A stretch of DNA of 64,000 nt from Zhengitettix transpicula (lineage: Eukaryota; Arthropoda; Insecta; Orthoptera; Tetrigidae). The notes below the pieces were generated by a model that searched no databases, had not been told where the DNA came from, and saw only the letters and a program-made list of their open reading frames with translations. Positions 26,700 to 37,282 of this stretch are shown here, in pieces. The stretch is taken from assembly GCA_037074705.1 (NCBI GenBank), contig JAYJMR010000073.1:1-64000 (forward strand), written 5' to 3'. Position 1 is the stretch's first letter; every line of letters begins with the position of its first letter. A program made the position numbers and the translations under genes.

Positions 26700-29600
26700 C
26701 GACGTTTCGACGACAAGTTTGGAATTTCACCAACCAAGAATCTTCAAATAACAAAGTCTTATTTCATAATAAATGACACGTTCTTTATAAAAATTACTCA
26801 AACCTGCACTTCTAAAATCTTAATCCATTAATATTAATTAATATATCGTAATATTTCGACGTTTCGACGACAAGTTTGGAATTTCACCAACCAAGAATCT
26901 TCAAATAACAATGTCTTATTTCATAATAAATGACTCGTTCTTTATAAAAATTACTCAAACCAGCACTTCTAAAATCTTAATCTATTAATATTAATTAATA
27001 TATCAAAATATTTCGACGTTTCGACGACAAGTTTGGAATTTCACCAACCAAGAATCTTCAAATAACAAAGTCTTATTTCATAATAAATGACTCGTTTTTT
27101 ATAAAAATTACTCAAACCAGCACTTCTAAAATCTTAATCCATTAATATTAATTAATATATCCCAATATTTCGACGTTTTGACGACAAGTTTGGAATTTCA
27201 CCAACCAAGAATCTTCAAATAACAAAGTCTTATTTCATAATAAATGACTCGTTCTTTAAAAAAATTACTCAAACCTGCACTTCTAAAATCTTAATCCATT
27301 AATATTAATTAATATATCGTAATATTTCGACGTTTCGACGACAAGTTTGGAATTTCACCAACCAAGAATCTTCAAATAACAAAGTCTTATTTCATAATAA
27401 ATGACTCGTTCTTTATAAAAATTACTCAAACCTGCACTTCTAAAATCTTAATCCATTAATATTAATTAATATATCGTAATATTTCGACGTTTCGACGACA
27501 AGTTTGGAATTTCACCAACCAAGAATCTTCAAATAACATAGTCTTATTTCATAATAAATGACTCGTTCTTTATAAAAATTAGTCAAACCTGCACTTTTAA
27601 AATCTTAATCTATTAATATTAATTAATATATCCCAATATTTCGAAGTTTCGACGACAAGTTTGGAATTTCACCAACCAAGAATCTTCAAATAACAAAGTC
27701 TTATTTCATAATAAATGACTCGTTCTTTATAAAAATTACTCAAACCTGCACTTCTAAAATCTTATTCCATTAATATTAATTAATATATCGTAATATTTCG
27801 ACGTTTCGACGACAAGTTTGGAATTTTACCAACCAACAATCTTCAAATAACAAAGTCTTATTTCATAATAAATGACTCGTTCTTAATAAAAATTACTCAA
27901 ACCTGCACTTCTAAAATCTTAATCCATTAATATTAATTAATATATCGTAATATTTCGACGTTTCGACGACAAGTTTGGAATTTCACCAACCAAGAATCTT
28001 CAAATAACATAGTCTTATTTCATAATAAATGACTCGTTCTTTATAAATATTACTCAAACCTGCACTTCTAAAATCTTAATCCATTAATATTAATTAATAT
28101 ATCGTAATATTTCGACGTTTCGACGACAAGTTTGGAATTTCACCAACCAAGAATCTTCAAATAACAAAGTCTTATTTCATAATAAATGACTCGTTCTTTA
28201 TAAAAATTACTCAAACCTGCACTTCTAAAATCTTAATCCATTAATATTAATTAATATATCGTAATATTTCGACATTTCGACGACAAGTTTGGAATTTCAC
28301 CAACTAAGAATCTTCAAATAACAAAGTCTTATTTCATAATAAATGACTCGTTCTTTATAAAAATTAGTCAAACCTGCACTTTTAAAATCTTAATCTATTA
28401 ATATTAATTAATATATCCCAATATTTCGACGTTTCGACGACAAGTTTGGAATTTCACCAACCAAGAATCTTCAAATAACAAAGTCTTATTTCATAATAAA
28501 TGACTCGTTCTTTATAAAAATTACTCAAACCAGCACTTCCAAAATCTTAATCTATTAATACTAATTAATATATCATAATATTTCGACGTTTCGACGACAA
28601 GTTTGGAATTTCACCAACCAAGAATCTTCAAATAACAAAGACTTATTTCATAATAAATGATTCGTTCTTTATAAAAATTACTCAAACCTGCACTTCTAAA
28701 ATCTTAATCTATTAATATTAATTAATATATCATAATATTTCGACGTTTCGACGACAAGTTTGGAATTTCACCAACCAAGAATCTTCAAATAACAAAGTCT
28801 TATTTCATAATAAATGACTCGTTCTTTATAAAAATTACTCAAACCAGCACTTCTAAAATCTTTATCTATTAATATTAATTAATATATCAAAATATTTCGA
28901 CGTTTCGACGACAAGTTTGGAATTTCACCAACCAAGAATCTTCAAATAACAAAGTCTTATTTCATAATAAATGACTCGTTCTTTTTAAAAATTAGTCAAA
29001 CCTGCACTTCTAAAATCTTAATCTATTAATATTAATTAATATATCGTAATATTTCGACGTTTCGACGACAAGTTTGGAATTTCACCAACCAAGAATCTTC
29101 AAATAACAAAGTCTTATTTCATAATAAATGACTTGTTCTTTATAAAAATTACTCAAACCTGCACTTCTAAAATCTTAATCCATTAATATTAATTAATATA
29201 TCGTAATATTTCGACGTTTCGACGACAAGTTTGGAATTTCACCAACCAAGAATCTTCAAATAACAAAGTCTTATTTCATAATAAATGACTCGTTCTTTAT
29301 AAAAATTACTCAAACCTGCACTTCTAAAATCTTAATCCATTAATATTAATTAATATATCGTAATATTTCGACGTTTGGACGACAAGTTTGGAATTTCACC
29401 AACCAAGAATCTTCAAATAACAAAGTCTTATTTCATAATAAATGACACGTTCTTTATAAAAATTACTCAAACCTGCACTTCTAAAATCTTAATCCATTAA
29501 TATTAATTAATATATCGTAATATTTCGACGTTTCGACGACAAGTTTGGAATTTCACCAACCAAGAATCTTCAAATAACAATGTCTTATTTCATAATAAAT

Positions 29601-30480
29601 GACTCGTTCTTTATAAAAATTACTCAAACCAGCACTTCTAAAATCTTAATCTATTAATATTAATTAATATATCAAAATATTTCGACGTTTCGACGACAAG
29701 TTTGGAATTTCACCAACCAAGAATCTTCAAATAACAAAGTCTTATTTCATAATAAATGACTCGTTCTTTATAAAAATTACTCAAACCAGCACTTCTAAAA
29801 TCTTAATCCATTAATATTAATTAATATATCCCAATATTTCGACGTTTTGACGACAAGTTTGGAATTTCACCAACCAAGAATCTTCAAATAACAAAGTCTT
29901 ATTTCATAATAAATGACTCGTTCTTTAAAAAAATTACTCAAACCTGCACTTCTAAAATCTTAATCCATTAATATTAATTAATATATCGTAATATTTCGAC
30001 GTTTCGACGACAAGTTTGGAATTTCACCAACCAAGAATCTTCAAATAACAAAGTCTTATTTCATAATAAATGACTCGTTCTTTATAAAAATTACTCAAAC
30101 CTGCACTTCTAAAATCTTAATCCATTAATATTAATTAATATATCGTAATATTTCGACGTTTCGACGACAAGTTTGGAATTTCACCAACCAAGAATCTTCA
30201 AATAACATAGTCTTATTTCATAATAAATGACTCGTTCTTTATAAAAATTAGTCAAACCTGCACTTTTAAAATCTTAATCTATTAATATTAATTAATATAT
30301 CCAATATTTCGAAGTTTCGACGACAAGTTTGGAATTTCACCAACCAAGAATCTTCAAATAACAAAGTCTTATTTCATAATAAATGACTCGTTCTTTATAA
30401 AAATTACTCAAACCAGCACTTCTAAAATCTTAATCTATTAATACTAATTAATATATCATAATATTTCGACGTTTCGGTGA
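26700..30480. repeat. 17-monomer higher-order repeat (unit 2669 bp)
   Basis: GACACGTTC occurs at 26775 and 29444, GTTCTTTAAAAAAATT at 27251 and 29920, and TCGAAGTTTCG at 27641 and 30309. Spacing is 2669 bp, exactly 17 x 157, or 2668 where one C is missing in the second unit (TATCCAATATT). The intervening monomers also correspond in subtype order. Confidence 0.85.
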
Positions 30481-30699
30481 CAAGTTTGGAATTTCACCAA
30501 CCAAGAATCTTCAAATAACAAAGTCTTATTTCATAATAAATGACTCGTTCTTTATAAAAATTACTCAAACCTGCACTTCTAAAATCTTAATCCATTAATA
30601 TTAATTAATATATCGTAATATTTCGACGTTTCGACGACAAGTTTGGAATTTCACCAACCAAGAATCTTCAAATAACAAAGTCTTATTTCATAATAAATG

Positions 30700-33600
30700 A
30701 CTCGTTCTTTATAAAAATTACTCAAACCAGCACTTCTAAAATCTTAATCCATTAATATTAATTAATATATCGTAATATTTCGACGTTTCGACGACAAGTT
30801 TGGAATTTCACCAACCAAGAATCTTCAAATAACAAAGTTTTATTTCATAATAAATGACTCGTTCTTTATAAAAATTACTCAAACCTGCACTTCTAAAATC
30901 TTAATCCATTAATATTAATTAATATATCGTAATATTTCGACGTTTCGACGACAAGTTTGGAATTTCACCAACCAAGAATCTTCAAATAACAAAGTCTTAT
31001 TTCATAATAAATGACTCGTTCTTTATAAAAATTACTCAAACCAGCACATCTAAAATCTTAATCCATTAATATTTATTAATATATCGTAATATTTCGACGT
31101 TTCGACGACAAGTTTGGAATTTCACCAACCAAGAATCTTCAAATAACAAAGTCTTATTTCATAATAAATGATTCGTTCTTTATAAAAATTACTCAAACCA
31201 GCACTTCTAAAATCTTCATCCATTAATATTAATTAATATATCGTAATATTTCGACGTTTCGACGACAAGTTTGGAATTTCACGAACCAAGAATCTTCAAA
31301 TAACAAAGTCTTATTTCATAATAAATGACTCGTTCTTTATAAAAATTACTCAAACCTGCACTTCTAAAATCTTCATCCATTAATATTAATTAATATATCG
31401 TAATATTTCGACGTTTCGACGACAAGTTTGGAATTTCACCAACCAAGATTCTTTAAATAACAAAGTCTTATTTCATAATAAATGACTCGTTCTTTATAAA
31501 AATTACTCAAACCTGCACTTCTAAAATCTTAATCCATTAATATTAATTAATATATCGTAATATTTCGACGTTTCGACGACAAGTTTGGAATTTCACCAAC
31601 CAAGAATCTTCAAATAACAAAGTCTTATTTCATAATAAATGACTCGTTCTTTATAAAAATTACTCAAACCAGCACTTCTAAAATCTTAATCCATTAATAT
31701 TAATTAATATATCGTAATATTTCGACGTTTCGACGACAAGTTTGGAATTTCACCAACCAAGAATCTTCAAATAACAAAGTCTTATTTCATAATAAATGAC
31801 TCGTTCTTTATAAAAATTACTCAAACCAACACTTCTAAAATCTTAATCCATTAATATTAATTAATATATCGTAATATTTCGACGTTTCGACGACAAGTTT
31901 GGAATTTCACCAACCAAGAATCTTCAAATAACAAAGTCTTATTTCATAATAAATGACTCGTTCTTTATAAAAATTACTCAAACCTGCACTTCTAAAATAT
32001 TCATCCATTAATATTAATTAATATATCGTAATATTTCGACGTTTCGACGACAAGTTTGGAATTTCACCAACCAAGAATCTTCAAATAACAAAGTCTTATT
32101 TCATAATAAATGACTCGTTCTTTATAAAAATTACTCAAACCAGCACTTCTAAAATCTTAATCCATTAATATTAATTAATATATCGTAATATTTCGACGTT
32201 TCGACGACAAGTTTGGAATTTCACCAACCAAGAATCTTCAAATAACAAAGTCTTATTTCATAATAAATGACTCGTTCTTTACAAAAATTACTCAAACCAG
32301 CACTTCTAAAATCTTAATCCATTAATATTAATTAATATATCGTAATATTTCGACGTTTCGACGACAAGTTTGGAATTTCACCAACCACGAATCTTCAAAT
32401 AACAAAGTCTTATTTCATAATAAATGACTCGTTCTTTATAAAAATTACTCAAACCAGCACTTCTAAAATCTTAATCCATTAATATTAATTAATATATCGT
32501 AATATTTCGACGTTTCGACGACAAGTTTGGAATTTCACCAACCAAGAATCTTCAAATAACAAAGTTTTATTTCATAATAAATGACTCGTTCTTTATAAAA
32601 ATTACTCAAACCTGCACTTCTAAAATCTTAATCCATTAATATTAATTAATATATCGTAATATTTCGACGTTTCGACGACAAGTTTGGAATTTCACCAACC
32701 AAGAATCTTCAAATAACAAAGTCTTATTTCATAATAAATGACTCGTTCTTTATAAAAATTACTCAAACCAGCACATCTAAAATCTTAATCCATTAATATT
32801 TATTAATATATCGTAATATTTCGACGTTTCGACGACAAGTTTGGAATTTCACCAACCAAGAATCTTCAAATAACAAAGTCTTATTTCATAATAAATGATT
32901 CGTTCTTTATAAAAATTACTCAAACCAGCACTTCTAAAATCTTCATCCATTAATATTAATTAATATATCGTAATATTTCGACGTTTCGACGACAAGTTTG
33001 GAATTTCACGAACCAAGAATCTTCAAATAACAAAGTCTTATTTCATAATAAATGACTCGTTCTTTATAAAAATTACTCAAACCTGCACTTCTAAAATCTT
33101 CATCCATTAATATTAATTAATATATCGTAATATTTCGACGTTTCGACGACAAGTTTGGAATTTCACCAACCAAGATTCTTTAAATAACAAAGTCTTATTT
33201 CATAATAAATGACTCGTTCTTTATAAAAATTACTCAAACCTGCACTTCTAAAATCTTAATCCATTAATATTAATTAATATATCGTAATATTTCGACGTTT
33301 CGACGACAAGTTTGGAATTTCACCAACCAAGAATCTTCAAATAACAAAGTCTTATTTCATAATAAATGACTCGTTCTTTATAAAAATTACTCAAACCAGC
33401 ACTTCTAAAATCTTAATCCATTAATATTAATTAATATATCGTAATATTTCGACGTTTCGACGACAAGTTTGGAATTTCACCAACCAAGAATCTTCAAATA
33501 ACAAAGACTTATTTCATAATAAATGACTCGTTCTTTATAAAAATTACTCAAACCAACACTTCTAAAATCTTAATCCATTAATATTAATTAATATATCGTA

Positions 33601-34250
33601 ATATTTCGACGTTTCGACGACAAGTTTGGAATTTCACCAACCAAGAATCTTCAAATAACAAAGTCTTATTTCATAATAAATGACTCGTTCTTTATAAAAA
33701 TTACTCAAACCTGCACTTCTAAAATATTCATCCATTAATATTAATTAATATATCGTAATATTTCGACGTTTCGACGACAAGTTTGGAATTTCACCAACCA
33801 AGAATCTTCAAATAACAAAGTCTTATTTCATAATAAATGACTCGTTCTTTATAAAAATTACTCAAACCAGCACTTCTAAAATCTTAATCCATTAATATTA
33901 ATTAATATATCGTAATATTTCGACGTTTCGACGACAAGTTTGGAATTTCACCAACCAAGAATCTTCAAATAACAAAGTCTTATTTCATAATAAATGACTC
34001 GTTCTTTACAAAAATTACTCAAACCAGCACTTCTAAAATCTTAATCCATTAATATTAATTAATATATCGTAATATTTCGACGTTTCGACGACAAGTTTGG
34101 AATTTCACCAACCACGAATCTTCAAATAACAAAGTCTTATTTCATAATAAATGACTCGTTCTTTATAAAAATTACTCAAACCAGCACTTCTAAAATCTTA
34201 ATCCATTAATATTAATTAATATATCGTAATATTTCGACGTTTCGACGACA
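30700..34250. repeat. 11-monomer higher-order repeat (unit 1727 bp), nearly identical units
   Basis: At least six rare variants pair up at exactly 1727 bp (11 x 157): AACAAAGTTTT at 30831 and 32558, CAGCACATC at 31042 and 32769, TTCTTTAAATAAC near 31451 and 33178, AAAATATTCATCC near 31996 and 33723, TCTTTACAAAAA near 32276 and 34003, and ACCACGAATC at 32384 and 34111. One visible difference is AAAGACTTATT near 33504 against AAAGTCTTATT in the first unit. The near-identity suggests a recent duplication. Confidence 0.9.
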
Positions 34251-36417
34251 AGTTTGGAATTTCACCAACCAAGAATCTTCAAATAACAAAGTCTTATTTC
34301 ATAATAAATGACTCGTTCTTTATAAAAATTACTCAAACCTGCACTTCTAAAATCTTATTCCATTAATATTAATTAATATATCGTAATATTTCGACGTTTC
34401 GACGACAAGTTTGGAATTTCACCAACCAAGAATCTTCAAATAACAAAGTCTTATTTCATAATAAATGACTCGTTCTTTATAAAAATTACTCAAACCTGCA
34501 CTTCTAAAATCTTAATCCATTAATATTAATTAATATATCGTAATATTTCGACGTTTCGACGACAAGTTTGGAATTTCACCAACCAAGAATCTTCAAATAA
34601 CAAAGTCTTATTTCATAATAAATGACTCGTTCTTTATAAAAATTACTCAAACCTGCACTTCTAAAATCTTAATCCATTAATATTAATTAATATATCGTTA
34701 TATTTCGACGTTTCGACGACAAGTTTGGAATTTCACCAACCAAGAATCTTCAAATAACAAAGTCTTATTTCATAATAAATGACTCGTTCTTTATAAAAAT
34801 TACTCAAACCTGCACTTCTAAAATTTTAATCCATTAATATTATTTAATATATCGTAATATTTCGACGTTTCGACGACAAGTTTGGAATTTCACCAACCAA
34901 GAATCTTCAAATAACAAAGTCTTATTTCATAATAAATGACTCGTTCTTTATAAAAATTACTCAGACCTGCACTTCTAAAATCTTAATCCATTAATATTAT
35001 TTAATATATCGTAATATTTTGACGTTTCGACGACAAGTTTGGAATTTCACCAACCAAGAATCTTCAAATAACAAAGTCTTATTTCATAATAAATGATTCG
35101 TTCTTTATAAAAATTACTCAAACCAGCACTTCTAAAATCTTCATCCATTAATATTAATTAATATATCGTAATATTTCGACGTTTCGACGACAAGTTTGGA
35201 ATTTCACCAACCAAGAATCTTCAAATAACAAAGTCTTATTTCATAATAAATGACTCGTTCTTTATAAAAATTACTCAAACCAGCACTTCTAAAATCTTAA
35301 TCCATTAATATTAATTAATATATCGTAATATTTCGACGTTTCGACGACAAGTTTGGAATTTCACCAACCAAGAATCTTCAAATAACAAAGTCTTATTTCA
35401 TAATAAATGACTCGTTCTTTATAAAAATTACTCAAACCAGCACTTCTAAAATCTTAATCCATTAATATTAATTAATATATCGTAATATTTCGACGTTTCG
35501 ACGACAAGTTTGGAATTTCACCAACCAAGAATCTTCAAATAACAAAGTCTTATTTCATAATAAATGACTCGTTCTTTATAAAAATTACTCAAACCTGCAC
35601 TTCTAAAATCTTAATCCATTAATATTAATTAATATATCGTAATATTTCGACGTTTCGACGACAAGTTTGGAATTTCACCAACCAAGAATCTTCAAATAAC
35701 AAAGTCTTATTTCATAATAAATGACTCGTTCTTTATAAAAATTACTCAAACCGGCACTTCTAAAATCTTAATCCATTAATATTAATTAATAAATCGTAAT
35801 ATTTCGACGTTTCGACGACAAGTTTGGAATTTCACCAACCAAGAATCTTCAAATAACAAAGTCTTATTTCATAATATATGACTCGTTCTTTATAAAAATT
35901 ACTCAAACCAGCACTTCTAAAATCTTAATCTATTAATATTAATTAATATATCCCAATATTTCGACGTTTCGACGACAAGTTTGGAATTTCACCAACCAAG
36001 AATCTTCAAATAACAAAGTCTTATTTCATAATAAATGACTCGTTCTTTATAAAAATTACTCAAACCTGCACTTCTAAAATCTTAATCCATTAATATTAAT
36101 TAATATATCGTAATATTTCGACGTTTCGACGACAAGTTTGGAATTTCACCAACCAAGAATCTTCAAATAACAAAGTCTTATTTCATAATAAATGACTCGT
36201 TCTTTATAAAAATTACTCAAACCTGCACTTCTAAAATCTTAATCCATTAATATTAATTAATATATCGTAATATTTCGACGTTTCGACGACAAGTTTGGAA
36301 TTTCACCAACCAAGAATCTTCAAATAACAAAGTCTTATTTCATAATAAATGACTCGTTCTTTATAAAAATTACTCAAACCTGCACTTCTAAAATCTTAAT
36401 CTATTAATATTAATTAA

Positions 36418-36421
36418 TATA
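36418..36421. repeat. Target-site duplication TATA, left of copy 1
   Basis: TATA precedes the element's first base and is repeated at 40586-40589 just after the tail. The satellite between copies 1 and 2 measures 13 x 157 + 4 bp, which independently supports a 4-bp duplication. Because the tail ends in TATC and the target reads TATATC, the exact edge is slightly ambiguous. Confidence 0.75.
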
Positions 36422-36456
36422 CAGTACAGTACAGACCTCCGTAGGGTTCGGACGTG
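36422..36456 (+). promoter_or_regulatory. Internal RNA polymerase II promoter: initiator CAGT plus DPE, copy 1
   Basis: The element starts CAGTACAGTACAG. CAGT is the core of the arthropod initiator (A = +1). Taking A at 36423 as +1, GGACGTG begins at 36450, exactly +28. This matches the DPE consensus (RGWYV, +28 to +32) and its LINE-typical extension RGACGTG. Drosophila Jockey, I, F and Doc elements use this kind of TATA-less internal promoter, which lets the transcript include the whole 5' end. No functional evidence is available here; the call rests on motif and spacing. Confidence 0.7.
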
Positions 36457-36496
36457 TTTTCCTCATTGTCCGTAGAAGGAAAAATTTGCAGTTAGC

Positions 36497-37282
36497 ATGA
36501 CCGGGAAGTCCGCCACACTTACCGTCTCCGAGCTGAAGAAGCGTCTTATAGCTATGGGCTTGCCCACGACTGGTAAGAAACCAACCTTACGCCGAAGATT
36601 TGATGACAACGAGCAACAATATGAAGTGAGCCAACATAAATGCGAACGATGCAAGTCTCTGGAAAATCGAGTGAAGGATCTAGAGACACTGATTAAGGCT
36701 CTCCGTCCAACGGAATATCAGGCGGAACAGGAAGTTATCCAGAAAAGTACAGAAGATATGTTAGAAACCTTGCCAGCAACGAAGAAAAAGAAGAAAGTAG
36801 TTCTATTAATGTCATCTCACGGACGCGGGTGTAGTGAACTATTAAAAGAAGAACTGGGGAATGACTTCGAAGTTTGTGGTATTGTGAAGCCCGGAGCCCC
36901 TCTATCGGAAGTAGTTAAGGACGCGCCAGCCTTAACTAATGATGCAGATGCCGTTGTACTAGTGGGTGGTACAAACGACATTAGTGAAAAAGGTAAAGTG
37001 GACTGGACTGTACTCCAGAAAGTGCTGCCAAAGATGCGAGCTAAGAAGATCTTCGTGAGCCCCATCCCAGCGAGACACGACGACCCTGCTGCTCAGCGCC
37101 GGACCATCTTCGAAAACCGGCGACTACTGGCTATGGGCCTTGATAAAATTAAAAATGTGAGTATTGTTGATCTATTTAATAACCTACCCCGTTCTGGTTA
37201 TACCACTCACGGACTTCATATGAATTATAAGGGTAAACGACAATTTGTATTGAATATTTCTCGTCAGATTTCGCGTATTTAA
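36497..37282 (+). CDS. LINE ORF1 protein: SAP motif plus SGNH/GDSL-esterase-like domain, copy 1
   Basis: The product is 261 aa. Residues about 8-36 read as a SAP-type helix-turn-helix (LTVSELKKRLIAMGLP followed by TGKKPTLRRRF), a DNA-binding motif. H47, C49 and C52 (HKCERC) could belong to a small metal site, and residues 53-70 look like a short coiled coil. A run of five lysines lies at 96-100. Residues about 101-261 resemble the SGNH hydrolase domain found in CR1-type ORF1 proteins: block I SSHGRG with Ser107, block III GTND (158-161), block V HGLH (238-241). The usual Asp of DxxH is His238, so a full Ser-Asp-His triad is not evident. The likely role is RNA/DNA binding and RNP assembly; esterase activity is unproven. 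The ATG at 36497 has A at -3 and follows a 75-nt leader. The stop is TAA followed by C. Confidence 0.88.
   Translation: MTGKSATLTVSELKKRLIAMGLPTTGKKPTLRRRFDDNEQQYEVSQHKCERCKSLENRVKDLETLIKALRPTEYQAEQEVIQKSTEDMLETLPATKKKKKVVLLMSSHGRGCSELLKEELGNDFEVCGIVKPGAPLSEVVKDAPALTNDADAVVLVGGTNDISEKGKVDWTVLQKVLPKMRAKKIFVSPIPARHDDPAAQRRTIFENRRLLAMGLDKIKNVSIVDLFNNLPRSGYTTHGLHMNYKGKRQFVLNISRQISRI
37254..37282 (+). other. ORF1/ORF2 overlap in +1 frame; candidate recoding or reinitiation site, copy 1
   Basis: The ORF2 frame opens just after an in-frame TGA at 37251-37253 and overlaps the last 29 nt of ORF1. ORF2 lies in the +1 frame relative to ORF1. ORF1 terminates ATT TAA C, and UAA followed by C is a weak termination context. 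No ATG occurs in the ORF2 frame between 37254 and 37557. The three ATGs in the spacer (37339, 37345, 37363) are all in the third frame and open only short peptides. A +1 shift near the stop, coupled reinitiation at a non-AUG codon, or another recoding event is inferred. Which one applies cannot be decided from sequence. Confidence 0.6.

Larger units (their letters stand above)
1..36421. repeat. 157-bp satellite DNA array (about 232 monomers), upstream block
   Basis: A head-to-tail tandem repeat fills this block. The phrase TAAATGACTCG recurs at 1 (start), 158 and 315, giving a period of 157 bp. One monomer counted by hand is about 27 percent GC. Landmarks in each monomer, in order, are TAAATGACTCGTTC, ACTTCTAAAATCTT, an AT-rich dyad stretch TTAATATTAATTAATA, a doubled TTCGACG motif, GGAATTTCACCAACCAAG and CAAAGTCTTATTTC. 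Monomers fall into recognisable subtypes at a few positions: the triplet after AATATAT (CGT, CCC, CAT or CAA, each preceded by T), CCTGCACT or CCAGCACT, and ATCCATT or ATCTATT. No open reading frame of useful length is present, and I see no gene, RNA gene or transposon in these 36 kb. Nested higher-order repeats are listed separately. The right edge is interrupted by an inserted retrotransposon after ATTAATATA. Confidence 0.98.

Noticed and set aside
1..36421. CRISPR-like or bacterial repeat array
   Set aside because: Repeats are contiguous 157-bp units with no unique spacers and no cas genes, and the adjacent elements are eukaryotic LINEs.
1..36421. Telomeric repeat array
   Set aside because: No TTAGG or related short telomere repeat occurs; the unit is 157 bp.
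1..36421. CENP-B box in the monomer
   Set aside because: I looked for the TTCG....A..CGGG pattern near the TTCGACG pair and found no acceptable match.
36463..36654. Small antisense and alternate-frame ORFs over the element (60-83 codons, repeated in each copy)
   Set aside because: They lie opposite or inside ORF1 and ORF2, have no recognisable domains, and recur only because the element is repeated. I treat them as shadows.
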